From Cichorium intybus (Eukaryota; Streptophyta; Magnoliopsida; Asterales; Asteraceae): a stretch of DNA of 64,000 nt. Positions 1-12,390 of the stretch are shown piece after piece. The notes under the pieces are model-generated. The model did not search any database. It was not told the DNA's origin and worked only from the letters and a program-made list of their open reading frames with translations. Numbering within the stretch: the stretch's first letter is position 1; each line of letters begins with the position of its first letter. Where the stretch lies: the NCBI GenBank assembly GCA_023525715.1, contig CM042012.1:64019205-64083204 (forward strand). Reading direction: 5' to 3'. Both the position numbers and the translations under genes were made by a program.

Positions 1-484
1 TGTTGAAATCAGTTGATAGATGAATTAAAACAAAGATTATACCAATAACACAATCAATCACACAAGAATATAAGAAGGTTAAATGAACAAGGTGAAAGTG
101 GATAACATGTGCCGAATGCTTGATTATAAGATGTGGTTTTACAATGGGGTTTTCTATGTTGTTGTTTTTCAATCTCGTAATCACTCATTCTACACGGCAA
201 GGTATCACTGATATTTATACTGAATCGGTGATACGAATAGTACAACTATTACAGAGAATATCCTATCAGTGTACTAGCCAATAGGATAAGAGATTCATGC
301 AACACGTATTGTACTATACGCACGCACACAAACGACAGATGGACAGGCTGTGAAGTCTTCGGATCCTTCATGCGTAGCACTTCGGAGTCTTCAGACTTCA
401 GGGTCTTCTATTTTTTTATTACTTCGGGGCTTTAGGCAGACAGACTTCGGATAGTTGAGCACTTCAGCACAAATAGTCTCAACA
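1..484 (-). repeat. 3' LTR of the SIRE-like element, truncated by the window edge
   Basis: It matches 20795-21278 along its length with about 16 substitutions. The other copy starts seven bases further out with TGTTGAG, the inverse of the shared end CTCAACA, so the window opens seven bases inside this LTR. It contains several CTTCGG motifs (around 358, 381, 423 and 446). Confidence 0.93.
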
Positions 485-497
485 ATCTCCCCCTTTG
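485..497 (-). promoter_or_regulatory. Polypurine tract, plus-strand primer of the SIRE-like element
   Basis: On the minus strand the sequence directly before the 3' LTR is purine-rich (AAAGGGGGAGATTG). That is the expected place and composition for plus-strand DNA priming in an LTR retrotransposon. A near copy (AAGGGGGAGAA) lies upstream at about 1702-1712, inside the env-like ORF. Confidence 0.8.
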
Positions 498-516
498 TGT
501 GAAGTGCATCCAAAGC

Positions 517-3500
517 CTATCTTTGTTGCCGGAGATGTTTTATGAACGCCTGCTTTAAAGTGTACCTCACTGTCAACCACCAGTTGAGGTGTTCTCTCAA
601 TTTCTTCTTCTCTTGCCAAGTATTCACAAAGCAGTTGTTAACCAGAGCAAGAACTTGTTTGATAGACTCCGTAGTGAAGCGACCCATGAAGTCAATATCA
701 AAGAATTTTGTCACCATGGTTTCATTGTCATGGGACAATCCTTTGAAAACTACACCCCAGGGCTTATCAACAATCTGCCCAGCTTTCAAATGTTCAAAAT
801 TTTCTGTTGTGGTTGGTGGGGGTGCTAGGGATTGTCCAAAGAGTTCAGCCACTACAATATCAAAACGGGCTACTCTATGAAGATAGTTTTTGAAGAAGGA
901 GGAGATGTGAACTTTGGCTATTGCGAAGACCCCTATGTCTTCGCACTCATTTCCTGCTGAGAACTTCAGGATGTCAAGAAGAGATATGAAGTCCGAAGGA
1001 TTCATAATGGGGAAGTCAGCAATGGTGAACTTTGACTCTTCTTCATCCGCACCCCGAAGAACAAAAAAGTTTAGGTTCTGAAAACCCACATACTCCTCTC
1101 CTTTCTTGATGGAGATTATTTTGACTATCTTCTTTGCACTCCATACATAAGCCAGAGCTTGAATATACTTTGTATGGAATGCAATTTTCCTGACCTTGAA
1201 CTCGATCAGCTTCTCCTTCTCCTTAGGAACATGCCTTTCAAATTGCAGAAAGGCAAAGGTCTTCGGATTGTACGGGAGATCGAGTTGCTGGTCTTTATTG
1301 TTCTTTGTATCAAGGATCTTGAGTGGAATCCTGTTGTTTACATGGAAGTCAGTAAAACCGATAGTCTTGATCAGATCCTCAGTCCATGTCTCGTTGTCAA
1401 TGGCAATTCTGTTTATTTCGAGGATCTTCCTGTACTCCTCTTCCCTTTCCCGATTGACTTGCTCCATGTGAGGAGCAATGCTGATTTCTTTTCTCAAAGG
1501 CTGTGAACTGGAACCACCCGCTTCGGTTGTCATTGTGGTTCCAAATGTGGGATCAGCCTTGGAGGGAGTTGATGGAATTGGTTGGATAAAGGGTGGTCTG
1601 CCGAGCATGGTGGGTTGAGAAGTTGTTTGGGGTTCGGTGGTTGTAGGCTGGTGAGCTTCGGAGGTTGGAGTCTCGAGATCTTGAGACACTGTGGCTTCTG
1701 ATTCTCCCCCTTATGAAGGATGAACATTGTGTTCACCCTGAGCAATTTGTTGGGGTCTCCCTCGTTCAGCCTGAGACCACTCCATTTTCAGGGAGACATT
1801 GATCATAGGTGGAAGAGCAGTTTTCAACTTATTGACCATATCTGTGATGATGGTCTGGTTGGTGGTTCAGAGCTCTTTGGCAAAGGTGGTGACTGCGGAA
1901 GATGACAATTCCACAGTGAGTTCTTCCACATGTTTGTGGGCATTAGACAGGTGTTTGGCAAACCCTGTCTGGTATTGCGAGTTAAAGGACTCAGTAGAGC
2001 TGCGAAGATCATATAGCTCCTTGGTCACTTCGGAGTTGGACAACTCCAGTTTCCTCACCAGCTCCTCCATTTTCTTGTCGGTTTGCTCCTTGAGGAGCTG
2101 GTGCTTTTCATCGATTTGCTCAACAGCAGACTTGAGCTTTCCCTCAACCACCCTTTGAAGTTCTGTTTGTTTCTCCAGAACGCGTTGTTCCGAAGCTTTG
2201 ACCAATTCTTCCATCTTCTTGGTCAAGGATATTTGAACCTCACCATTCAGGTTCTTAACACTAGCTTCGGGTTTCTTCGTGGGATCGAAGCCAGTGTTGG
2301 ACTATAGCAGGGCATCCAACTTGCGGTTGAGGATTTTGTACTGTTTCCCCAAGATAAAGTCTGTGTCATCCAGACTTTCTTCATCAGCGTCTTCGATGGC
2401 AATTGGTGCCATGTGGAAGACAGCCATGGTTTCTTCCGTGGATGGGGGCTTGGTGAAAGTAGAGGTTTCAAAATCAAAATCATCTTGGAATGGATAATTA
2501 GGTAATGATGTATCCAAACCAGATGAGGGAATGTTGAGGAATGTGTTTGAAGTGGAAGAAATGGGTGGTACAGTGGTGGATGATGATTTTGGTGGTGGAG
2601 GTGGTGGTACTTCAGATGAAGTAGTATGTATTGTTGTAGTTTGTTGTGCTGTTGTGGGAGGAGGAGGAGGTGGAATTGTATGAGGAGGTGTAGGTGGTCT
2701 AGTTGTTTTTGGTGGTGATGGTGGCATTTTGGTATGTGGAGGAGTTGGTTGTCTTGTTTCATGGATGGGTGAGGATTGATGTTCTTCCTCTTCAGCTTCT
2801 GGAATGGCTTCGGAGGTTTGCTTCTCGGACTCCGAAGACTCATCCCTGATAGTCGTTTTACGGGATTTCTTCGGTTGTTTCTTCTTGGGAGTAGCTTGTT
2901 CCGAAGATTTTCTCTTCTTTTCTCCCTTCTTCGGACCACTAGGTCCACCAGCCCCTTTCTTTTTGCCCTTGGCCCTGGTTTGGGCCTTTGTAGTAATGTG
3001 GGTTTCTTCTTGAGTAAGATCCCTAACAGGGTATGGGATGACAAGGGTTGACCTGTAGGCATTTACCTCAATGCAGTCGGTGGGTACTTTGGAGAGCATG
3101 ACTTCTGGAATTTGGGCACAGAAGACTGCTGGGACTTCATCCAAGGTGGGAATGGCGATTGGAGTGAATTTCATCTCAGCGAGAGAATGGTCAGGAACAT
3201 AACCTGATTGTTGGTAGTGGGCATGAACAACAATCGCCCAGAATCTAGCACTTGCGATTTCTGTCCCCTTCATGCCGTGGTTGATGTGGGAGAAAAAATC
3301 GGCCCAGAGAATCGATACGAAATCTACTTTAACATCGTAGTAGATTGCGTTGAGAAGGCCTTGGAAGGCAATGCTTGCAGAGTCCAAGCCTGAAGTTCTT
3401 CTGGAAAGACATCTAAGGAAAATACTGAAGAAGTACCTCCAAAGATCAGGTAGCTGGTTTTTCTTGAACATGCTGATCTTTTCGAGCAGGGGTTCATACC

Positions 3501-3901
3501 CCATCTCATTGAACATGGCGACCAGTTGGTCGGCAGAAGGAACCACCATTTCTTTCGAGCTGTAGACCGAAAGACGGAGAGCTTCAGCAAACTTCTCCTT
3601 TGTCAGTTGAACTTTCTTGATTTTGCCCTTTGCGTCAATAGCCATAGAACAAAGATTTGACTTGATTGTTGGAGTCAAATAGAATGTTTGAAGTGTAGTG
3701 TGCCCTGTGAACCAGAGTCGCGGGGATAGAAGGAGTGCAGGTTAAAGCATACCCTAAAACTGACCTTTTCAAACATTCGACGACGGCATCGATTGGTTCA
3801 GGGTAAAGCTTTAGATCGTTACGAAGGACCAGATTAGAGAACTGGTTCTTGAGAAAGGGGATGGAGATTGCTTCAGTTGTCTGAGATGATGCTTCAGCCA
3901 T
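517..3901 (-). pseudogene. Env-like (additional) ORF downstream of pol in the SIRE-like element
   Basis: The start chosen is the ATG at 3901, opening MAEASSQ. One frameshift near 3680 joins it to a reading frame that runs to 517 and is broken only by in-frame stops at 2302-2304 (TAG), 1867-1869 (TGA) and 1711-1713 (TAA). The ancestral product was therefore about 1,100 residues. From the N-terminus I see a globular helical region (about 3680-3010), a Lys-rich basic stretch with GKKKG and KKGEKKRK (about 2990-2850), an acidic patch, a long Pro/Thr-rich region with PPPPPP runs (about 2760-2560), an acidic segment, then a coiled coil rich in Lys, Glu and Leu (about 2250-1900) and a Pro/Thr/Gln linker leading to a globular C-terminal domain (about 1500-517). 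Sirevirus elements often carry such an ORF, called env-like for its position. I see no convincing signal peptide or membrane segment, so an envelope role is unsupported. Its function is unknown. Confidence 0.72.
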
Positions 3902-5966
3902 TGATGAAGAGTTGAAAAAGACGGATGAACTTAGGTTTTTGAGAGTATTTTTGCAGAGGAGATTTGAGAGTAATGTTTGCGTAAAGAGATGAACAGTTGA
4001 GTTGTGAGGTATATATAGTATTCGTGGTCCCAAGGCCATTTAATGCGCATGGGATATGGTCCACTAATATCGTGACACTTCAGCACCAAGTCGTTCCACT
4101 TTCTCTGCAAGACGTAACCGTACGGCTGTCAGTCATCATTATTTGAAATTGAACCGCCATCTTCACATGATCTTATTGTTAGGATTGGCCACGATTATCT
4201 CAATGACAGCTGTATAACAACAGATAACAACGGTTATTAAATTCAAAAGAATGTTTGCCTCTGAGATAATCATAAATGTAAAATTCAATTCAGTAATAAA
4301 TTGACTTCGGTTTTATGGAAAAGTTATGACCGTTGTGAATGCACTTCGGAGTGAAAGCACAAAGTTATGTTTGACTCTGAAGAGTGTTCTGTCACTTCGG
4401 TGATTGACATGTGACTGTAAAGTGTTTGTCAATATACCGATGTCCATGTGTTTTCTCTTTGTTTTTCTATGAATTTTTGGTTTTGTTTTTCACTGATGCA
4501 ACATAACATTTATCCTTAACTTCCATGAATATTATGAAAAGAAGATTTAAGAAGTTAATGTTCAGAATCATTCGAATCATGTTGGAAGTCCATTTTTCAT
4601 TTTGAAGGTTGTTTGATTCAATATCAGTCAAGAATATATAAGTCTAATCACCCCATCACTAACTTGATTTCGCATTTGGAAATATGTTTTGAGTTGTGCT
4701 TATGTGCTTCAAAATTTTCAAATATAATAATGATAACATCCTTTGCATTTGAAATTTAAAGAAGTTTTCATTCATGAATTGAGCATCAGAAGTGTTTTAG
4801 AAATTGGATTGTTTTGAAGATTCTTTTGAAAATTTTATTCCCTTTCATTAGTTGAAGTGTTTGGATACTATACTCTGATGACAAGCCTTTGAGCTTCGTA
4901 CACCACTCCAACTTTATCATTTAAGATAGACTACTTGAAATGTTCATATTCCCTACAAAGTACTCGACTATGTTATAGGAGTTTCTTGTATCGTTATTTA
5001 AAACAGAAGAATAAGCCTTTGAATGCTGATTTTTCTTGCTTTTGCATTCTCTTGTTTATCTTTTTGTCTTTGTTTGTCTTTGATTCTTTCGACAATTGTT
5101 TTCTATTTATCTTTTTGATCCTTTTTCAATTTTCTATTTTATCTTTTCAATTTTGGATTTTATTTATCAGAAGACATAAAACATCACCATATAGTTTTCT
5201 TCTTTGGTGCCTTTTATTTTTGTTTTAAACAATCCTTGTGGGTGAAAATCTTCTTGTAGTTCATTTTTGTACCACTAATGAAAAGAGATTTAGATTTACT
5301 TATCAAACAATGTTGGTACTATTTTTGAGGAAAACTTCGGAGCACTTGAGTTATCCTGTGTAGTTTTGAGGCTACATGATTAATTTGAAGTTGAAGCGAG
5401 TCAAGTTCCGAAGGGTAGTTAGAAATAGACATTATGTTAAGGATATAGGAATCAAACAAGGCTTCAAATTGTAATATAGCCTTAACCTCACTTTGAAGTC
5501 TGTTTTCTTACCAATGTTTCAAGTCGATTCACAAATACCTTTTAGTGCAATAAGGTATGATTATCAGAATCTAAAATCAATGTTTTGTCCTTTACTTGGT
5601 TAATTCATGAAAGAAAGGTTAAACTTTGTCAGTTTGCATCAAAATTTTCTCATAACTTGGTGTGATTTTTCCTGTTTTTGAATTTTATTTGACTTAAAAC
5701 CTTTTTATTTTTTTTGTCCTTAAGAGTCAAAGCCAAAGTATGTTTAAGTGATTTTCAAATTTGAAGAGTTTATTTTGAAGGAAAGTTTGTTCCGCAGAGG
5801 TCCGAAGTGATGTTTTACTTCGGTGTGCTGCGGTGGTATTTGAAGTGATTTTTCTTGATTTATTCCGCAGAGTTCCGAAGTGATATTTTACTTCGGAGTA
5901 CTAAGGAGTTTTGTGATTTTGCAAATTATTGAACTAAAGACAGGAGTAAGATTAAGCAAATCTGAT
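3902..5966 (-). other. Non-coding spacer between pol and the env-like ORF
   Basis: About 2 kb, AT-rich, without a reading frame I can support on either strand. It contains several CTTCGG/CCGAAG motifs, including two hairpins annotated separately. This may be the leader of the transcript for the downstream ORF, but no promoter can be assigned with confidence. Confidence 0.6.
5802..5896. repeat. Pair of CCGAAGT/ACTTCGG hairpins just downstream of pol
   Basis: Two near-identical inverted repeats lie about 70 bp apart. The first has arms at 5802-5808 and 5817-5823, the second at 5875-5881 and 5890-5896. Each has a perfect 7-bp stem and an 8-base loop, and each is preceded by a TTCCGCAGAG-like word. 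The stem is the motif scattered through the whole element. Confidence 0.75.
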
Positions 5967-8900
5967 TCAATGAAGAGTGAATCCATCTATCATTCCAAGT
6001 CCACGAACTATTCTTGTGAATGCCTCTTCATTCAGAGCCTTTGTGAAGATATCTGCCAATTGTTCTGTAGTGTGAACAAAGTGCACCTTAGTATTCCCCT
6101 CATCAACATGACTTTTGATGAAGTGATAGCGAAGAGCTATATGCTTCGTCTTGTAATGTTGAACTGGATTGTGACATATACGAATTGCACTTTGAGAGTC
6201 ACAGAACAAAGGAATTTTTCTCATGTTGATGGCATCATCTTTCAGTTGGCTTTGGATCTAAATGATTTGTGAGGTACACGCTGCAGCTGCTACATACTCT
6301 ACTTTGGCTGTGGAGATAGAGACACAAGTTTACTTCTTGGATTGCCAGCTAATTAGCTTTCCATCTAAGAATTGACAACCCCCCGAAGTGCTCTTGCGAT
6401 CAATAGAGCCTCCACCAAGATCAGAGTCTGAATAAGCTTGTATGTAAAAGCCGGAGTTTGCTGGATACCACAGGCCATAAGCAGTAGTGCCATGAAGATA
6501 TCGAAAAATTGTCTTAACCGCAGCCAAATGAGGTTCTCTGGGGTCAGCCTGATATCTTGCACAATTGCAGACTGCAAACATGATATCAGGGCGACTAGCT
6601 GTGAGATAGAGCAGTGATCCAATCATACTTCAGTATTGCTGTATGTCTGTCTTCGGTTTGTCCAATGATGGATTCAACCTTGTACCTGCAGGCAAAGGAA
6701 CTTTTGCTTTGGAGCAGTTAGTCATTCCGAAGCGTTCAAGCAAACTCTTCGTATACTTTTGTTGATTTATGAATATCCCCTCCTTGGATTGTTTTATTTG
6801 TAATCCAAGAAAGAAGTTAATCTTCCCCATCATACTCATTTGAAACTTGCTTTTCATTAATTTTTCAAAATCTTTTGACAAACTGGGGTCAGTGGATCCG
6901 AAGATTATGTCATCCACATAAATTTGGACGAACATCAAATGAGATCCAACTTTCTTTCTTAAAAGTGTTGGATCCACTGATCCCTGTTTAAAGTTTGATT
7001 CTTTTAGAAATTTAGTCAAGGTCTCATACCAAGCCCTTGGTGCTTGTTTTAAACCATAGACTGCTTTGTCTAGCACATAGCAATGATTTGGATGAATTTT
7101 ACTTTCAAAGCCAGGTGGTTGTTCAACAAAAACGGTTTCTTCGAGATCACCATTCAGAAAAACACATTTGACATCCATTTAATAGACATCAAAGTTTTTG
7201 TGTGCAGCATAAGCTAAAAATATCCGAACTGATGCGAGTCTGCCAACAGGAGCAAAAGTTTCTTCATAATCAATCCCCTCCTGTTGACAATAACCCTTGA
7301 CAACCAGCCTAGCCTTGTTTCGAACTACATTGCCTTCGGTGTCTAGTTTGTTACGGTATACCCATTTGAGACCGACAATTAAGGCATTTGCAGGTTTTGG
7401 AATTAGCCTCCAAACTTTGTTTCTTTCAAATTCTTCTAATTCCAACTGCATTGCGTCAATCCAGTCTGAGTGATCAAATGCATCTTTAACGTTCTTAGGT
7501 TCTACCTTGGAAATAAAGACATTGAACATGCACAACTCCGAAGTTTTGTTTAAATCGATTTGTTTTTGATGAAGTTGTGCACGAGTCAATACTCTGTCCT
7601 GAACATTACCAATGACAAGTGATGGTGGATGATTTCTCGTCCATTTGTCCAAGGGAGAATAGTTTGGATCAAAGTCAGGAGGTCCTTCAGCATCGATGTC
7701 TTCGATATTTGAAGGATAACCCGAAGTGGATGGGAAATCATCCATTAACAATTGATTGTTTGAATTTGTTTTGGTTTGTGGTTTGTGCATTTGTGAAGTT
7801 GAGTTTGAAGTGTGCTCCCCCTGGACATGTGTTGGTGTTGAGAAAGTGATAGCTCTATCCGAAGCGATTGTTGTGGCTGAATTCGGAGTGGCAATCTCTG
7901 GCTCCCCCTGGACTGTTGGATACAGGGATATGATATTGGAGATTGACTGAGGGGATGAGATAGGAGTGTTAGCTCTCCTTGGACTATTATTTAGCTCCCC
8001 TTCAATGCTAGCTGTGACTTCACTTCGGTTTGATGGCTCCCCCTCAACACTTGCATTTCCCATACTATGGTTAGATGGCTCCCCCTCAACAGATGGTGGT
8101 CTTTGTACACTACTTGTAGAGGAGTCATCAGGTCCATCAGTGAGCTTGGAAAGTTCAGACTCGTGGTTATCTGGTGCCCTAGCTTCGGAGTCCACAACTC
8201 TCACAGGTGGATCGAACAAAAGTGTGAAGTCTGTGTGAAATGTTGTGATTGGAACAGCGTCTACAGTAGGCTTTGGAAAGATTGATGACATGGGAAATGG
8301 ATGCAAAGACTTCTTGATGTAGTAGTCATCAAACCTTAGATTGAAGGTTTCTTCGATTTTGCGAGTTCTCTTGTTCATGACTCTGTAGGCTTTTGAGTCT
8401 TGAGAGTAACCAAGGAAGATTCCTTCTTCTGATTTATCATTGACCTTGGTCAAGTGATCCTTCAAGTTCAAGATAAAACACCTACAACCGAAGATGTCAA
8501 GAAATTTGACATTTGGTTTTCTTCAATTGAGCACTTCGTAAGGTGTGATGTGGAATCGTTTGTGAATGTAGGATCTGTTTTGAGTAAAGCATGCAGTAGA
8601 AATTGCTTCGGCCCAGAAGTACATAGGCATGTTTGCAAAATTTAGCATAGTTCTAGCTGCTTCACACAAGGAACGATTTCTTCTATCAACAACCCCATTT
8701 TTTTGAGGAGTATAGGGTGCAGAGAAGTTTTGACTGATTCCCTTCGTTTTCAAGAATCCATCCAAGGTCTGATTTTTGAACTCCAAACCGTTGTCACTGT
8801 GCACAGTTCGGACTTTCTTGTTGAGCATTAATTCCATTTTCTTTATGAAGTTGATGATTACTTCAGCAGCATCTGATTTGTTTCTTAGGAATAAAACCCA

Positions 8901-9569
8901 AGTGAATCTTGAATAATCATCAACTATCACAAGAATGTATTTCTTCTTTCCAATTGACTCAACTGCGGATGGTCCACACAAATCAATGTAAGGAAGTGAA
9001 AGGGGTTCGATGATTTTGGGATTGATCACTGTTGGATGCCTTTGTTTTGTTTGCTTCCCATGTTCACAAGCAGAACAAAGAGAGTCATTATCGAATTTGA
9101 GTGCAGGCATACCTCGAACCAAATCCTTAGCCACCAATTTTGTTCAAGTCTTTGAAGTTCAGATGGGCAAGTCTTCGGTGCCATAACCAACTGACATCGG
9201 AGTTGGCTTTAGAGAGAAGACATAGGGATTGCCCACCGGTTACTAGCTTTAAATTTAAGGGAAACATCGATCCCTTGATTTCAGTAAGACTTCTTTTGTT
9301 GCTTCTTTGGTGATTACACTCCCTTGGTTGTTGAATGTGACAGCATTGCCCGTTCCAACCACCAATTGAGATATACTCACAAGGTTATGTTTCAATCCTT
9401 CAACAAATGCCACTCGGCTGATTGTTAATTGGCCATTTGTTATCTTGCCATATCCCCGAATTGGACATGTTTCATTATTACCAAAGCAAACATTTCCAGC
9501 ATCATCCAAAGTTCTGTAGTCCCTGAGATATTCCTTCTTCCCAGTCATATGTCTTGAGCAGCCACTATC
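5967..9569 (-). pseudogene. Ty1/copia pol, 3' part: protease remainder, integrase, reverse transcriptase, RNase H
   Basis: Most of this shares one minus-strand frame. At 9569 the reading frame resumes inside the protease (GCSRHMTG follows the catalytic Asp-Ser). A GAG-pre-integrase stretch with HRRLAH lies around 9130-9260 in another frame, so there are two small frameshifts. The integrase core (8523-9137) has YIDLCGP for the first Asp and VHSDNG for the second, but Asp replaces the usual Glu in NGVVDRRNR. An Int-RT linker with VEGEPSN-type repeats follows (about 7800-8110). The reverse transcriptase (about 7480-6630) has WVYRNK, VVKGYCQQEG, VYGLKQAPRAWY and the catalytic YVDD (about 6910). 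The RNase H region (5967-6626) has SRPDIMF and LADIFTKAL. In-frame stops occur at 8523-8525, 7179-7181 (TAA where family members usually have Gln before MDVK), 6630-6632 and 6330-6332. The terminal stop is at 5967. This copy cannot encode an active polyprotein. Confidence 0.93.
9565..9569. other. Target site duplication CTATC, left copy
   Basis: CTATC directly precedes the TG of the nested element's LTR. The same five bases follow its other end at 16940-16944. A 5-bp duplication is typical of LTR-retrotransposon integration. Confidence 0.92.
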
Positions 9570-10302
9570 TGAAGGGTTTTCTAGCAAACAATGAACACAA
9601 AAATACCTATGGTTCACATGCAACCCTAGAAAGATCTATGTTTTCTTCTATAAAGATAATAAACTAATATCTAAAGGCCAACCTTTGAATCTTGTTCTTG
9701 AAGCTAGCAGCAAAAGTATCCTGCCTCATATGCAAGTCATACCCACAGTAATGGAGAAGACAGTCCAGCAGAGTTTGTCTGGTGAAAGTGGCGCAGGTTT
9801 TAGGGTGGCCAGGTGCCTCCTTTTATAGCCTCCAAGGGTTACAGCTGAAACCCTAAGGAGCCTCCTTAATGGGCAAGCCTGTTAACCATTTGGACAAGGC
9901 TTTCCATAACCCTAATTAGGGTTTCGAAATATGAGTGTATCCACTCATAATTTCGCCAACTTAGGCTCCTGGCTACTGGCTTGCCAGTTATTCAACTATT
10001 GAATAAATACAAACCAGTCCCTGCACTTTTAATTAATTAATTTAATCATTGAATTAAATCCAATTAATTCTAGACTAGATCTTAATTAATTATTATAGTT
10101 TCTAATTAATATATTAACACTTAAATATATTAATAAACCATTTAATTAATTCTATTGATTTATTAAGCAATTAATAAATCAACCTTTTACTCTACCGAAC
10201 TCTATCCTGACCTCCAGCTATGAGGGCAACCCAAATGGACTTTGCTTCAATTAACAAGATAAATATAGTTGTAAAGTCATGGCTTAGACACCTAATCCAA
10301 CA
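9570..10302 (-). repeat. 3' LTR of the nested LARD-like element
   Basis: It begins TGAAGGGTTTTC and ends AATCCAACA. It matches 16173-16939 apart from a deletion of about 30 bases near 9690 and scattered substitutions. The outer half is rich in AATTAATTAA runs. Confidence 0.93.
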
Positions 10303-10313
10303 GTCTCCCACTT
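10303..10313 (-). promoter_or_regulatory. Polypurine tract of the nested LARD-like element
   Basis: On the minus strand AAGTGGGAGACTG directly precedes the LTR that starts with TGTTGGATT. Position and purine content fit a plus-strand primer. Confidence 0.75.
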
Positions 10314-11370
10314 GGATAAGTCATTGACTTTAATTTATCTTCTGATTAATAGACAACCTGCAGCTTCCTAGAAACTGCTGCCGAACTCTGACCTAGTCAG
10401 TTCTGTCCATAGATAAGTGATCATATGATCCTTCGTCCAACAAGATATTTTCAGACATGAGACATGGATTGAGATCAATCTCTGTCCAATACTCTGTTTC
10501 CCGATTTCCGATTCTACTTATGACTTTCGGACTTCTAATTGAACACATCAATTTAGTCCAGGCTGGCCAGCACTTTAGTCAACTTCAAAATCATCGAGTG
10601 GCCTACAGATATCTGTTTCCCATCAGGGTCAAGGAACGAATAAGCTTTGAATCATATGGTTGTGTCTTTTACTTATCAAATCGTACACAACAATGCGTTT
10701 TATAACATCGAGTTACCGATGCGTTTCGCATCATCAATGCACAACCGACTCGTAAATTTCAACTAATATGTCTCCGCTTCAAGATCATACGATATTATCG
10801 TCTCAACATTGCTCATGATGTAATCCATGAAGCAATCTATTGAGCACGGGTTTATTCAATACTCAAATCTCTATTTCTAAGTACTCATGAACGTTGTAGC
10901 AGTCTTACTGCAATGTCTAACTCCTTAGACAATCTACAAACCAATTCACGACAGTCTTTGTTCATACTTACTCCCGAAAAGTATGAGCGACTGTGGACCT
11001 TTTGAATAATCAAATTATTTGGGAAGTGAAACATGCAAAATTGAAACTTAAAATCTGACTGGTGGCTACTATTGCCTAATTACCAAGTCTCCACGAGGTA
11101 ATCACCAAGTCGGATTTTACATAAACTATTATCGGTTTCTAGATTCCTTTTAAACTATTTAATTCGTGTTATGTATCTATGTCTACTTGACCTTTCACTC
11201 TTTCTATGTACTCAAATGTTACACATTTATACACTTTATCCGATCGGATATCCTTCCGATGATATTTCAATTTTGGTCATACCGTCATTCTCACTAACAA
11301 CTCCATTCTATGTACTGTGACTTTCCATGGTTCTCGGGATCTTTAGTCCACATGACTGCACCCTATGACT

Positions 11371-11431
11371 ATTTCGAGGTGTTACGATGTGCCGGTGAGC
11401 CACACGCGCTCCATCGGAATGCCAACGAAAT
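11371..11431 (-). other. Conserved-apex hairpin, copy 1
   Basis: The inner stem is CGATG (11385-11389) with CATCG (11412-11416), and an imperfect outer stem starts with ATTTCG/CGAAAT. The apex, read on the minus strand, is GAGCGCGTGTGG, then CTCA, then CCGGCA. The same apex sits on three other stems in this element. Confidence 0.75.
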
Positions 11432-12308
11432 TCTTTAACCCTTAAGTCCTTATTTTAAAAAAACTTTTCAAACATTCACCCCTAATCATTTTCCAATGAT
11501 TTCTCTTGTATGTACAAATCCATTAAGTATTCTCAGCAGGTCATATCCTGAATCTGACTCACTATGCTCTAAGCATTAAGTCATCAAGACATGTTCATGA
11601 CACTTCTGATCGATCCAAGAAACTTGTTGGATTCGATCCAGTCCTATTCCAAAATCTTTTGGAATCTTAGGATTACTTATAATCCTTGTGTCACGACTTT
11701 TAATAACTATATCCTTTCGGAGACTTTTTTTTCCATGCATCTTGAATCTTATCAAGATCATGCTTACTATGGCTAGGTCTATACTGATGACAACATCTAT
11801 CTGATAGATGTCTATGGATTATGTGAGTATGCTGCACCTTCTTTATATTTCTCATGACAAATCATTACACTTTGCAATGATAGAAAACTATTTCCTAGGC
11901 AATGCATCTTGAGTCTCATCAAGATCATTTTGGTAGAGTTTCGATCTATCTCATAGACGTTTATAACCACCCGAGCATGCCGTATCTTTACTAAGTCTTT
12001 CATAGCGATCCGTCTCTTAACACCAAGTCATTACACTTTGTAATGAAAAAAGATGTTTCCTAGAAACAATATGTAACTCCCATACGGAGATAGTAGATAA
12101 CAGCAACACTCCCACTGGCTTTGACACGGTTATGGACTATTCACAAAATCCATAGCTTATGGCACATTTTGAGAATCCAAACCTTTCTGACATCTTAATG
12201 GATATCTTTCAGCCCTTTCTCAAAATCCAATCCTTTGGCATATTTTGAGAATCTGAATATCTTTTCTTGCGAGATGCCCGTGGGGAAATCCCGGGCCCAT
12301 GTACCTTT

Positions 12309-12390
12309 ATACTGGCATATTCTTTGTGAGTCCTCATTAGTGTGCCGGTGATCCACACGCGCTCCACTAACGACTTACATTATGCAGTAT
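12309..12390 (-). other. Conserved-apex hairpin, copy 2
   Basis: The inner stem is TTAGTG (12337-12342) with CACTAA (12365-12370). Outer pairings are AGTC/GACT and ATACTG/CAGTAT. The apex matches copy 1 except for the four-base turn, here ATCA on the minus strand. Confidence 0.72.

Noticed and set aside
2247..3062. 271-codon minus-strand ORF rich in Pro, Leu, His and Lys
   Set aside because: Out-of-frame shadow of the Pro-rich part of the env-like ORF. The in-frame reading (2302-3678) has domain-like composition and continuity.
11390..11411. Conserved apex as a hammerhead or other known self-cleaving ribozyme
   Set aside because: The hammerhead core words (CTGATGA and GAAA) are absent and I cannot match the twister, pistol or related cores, so no known class is assigned.
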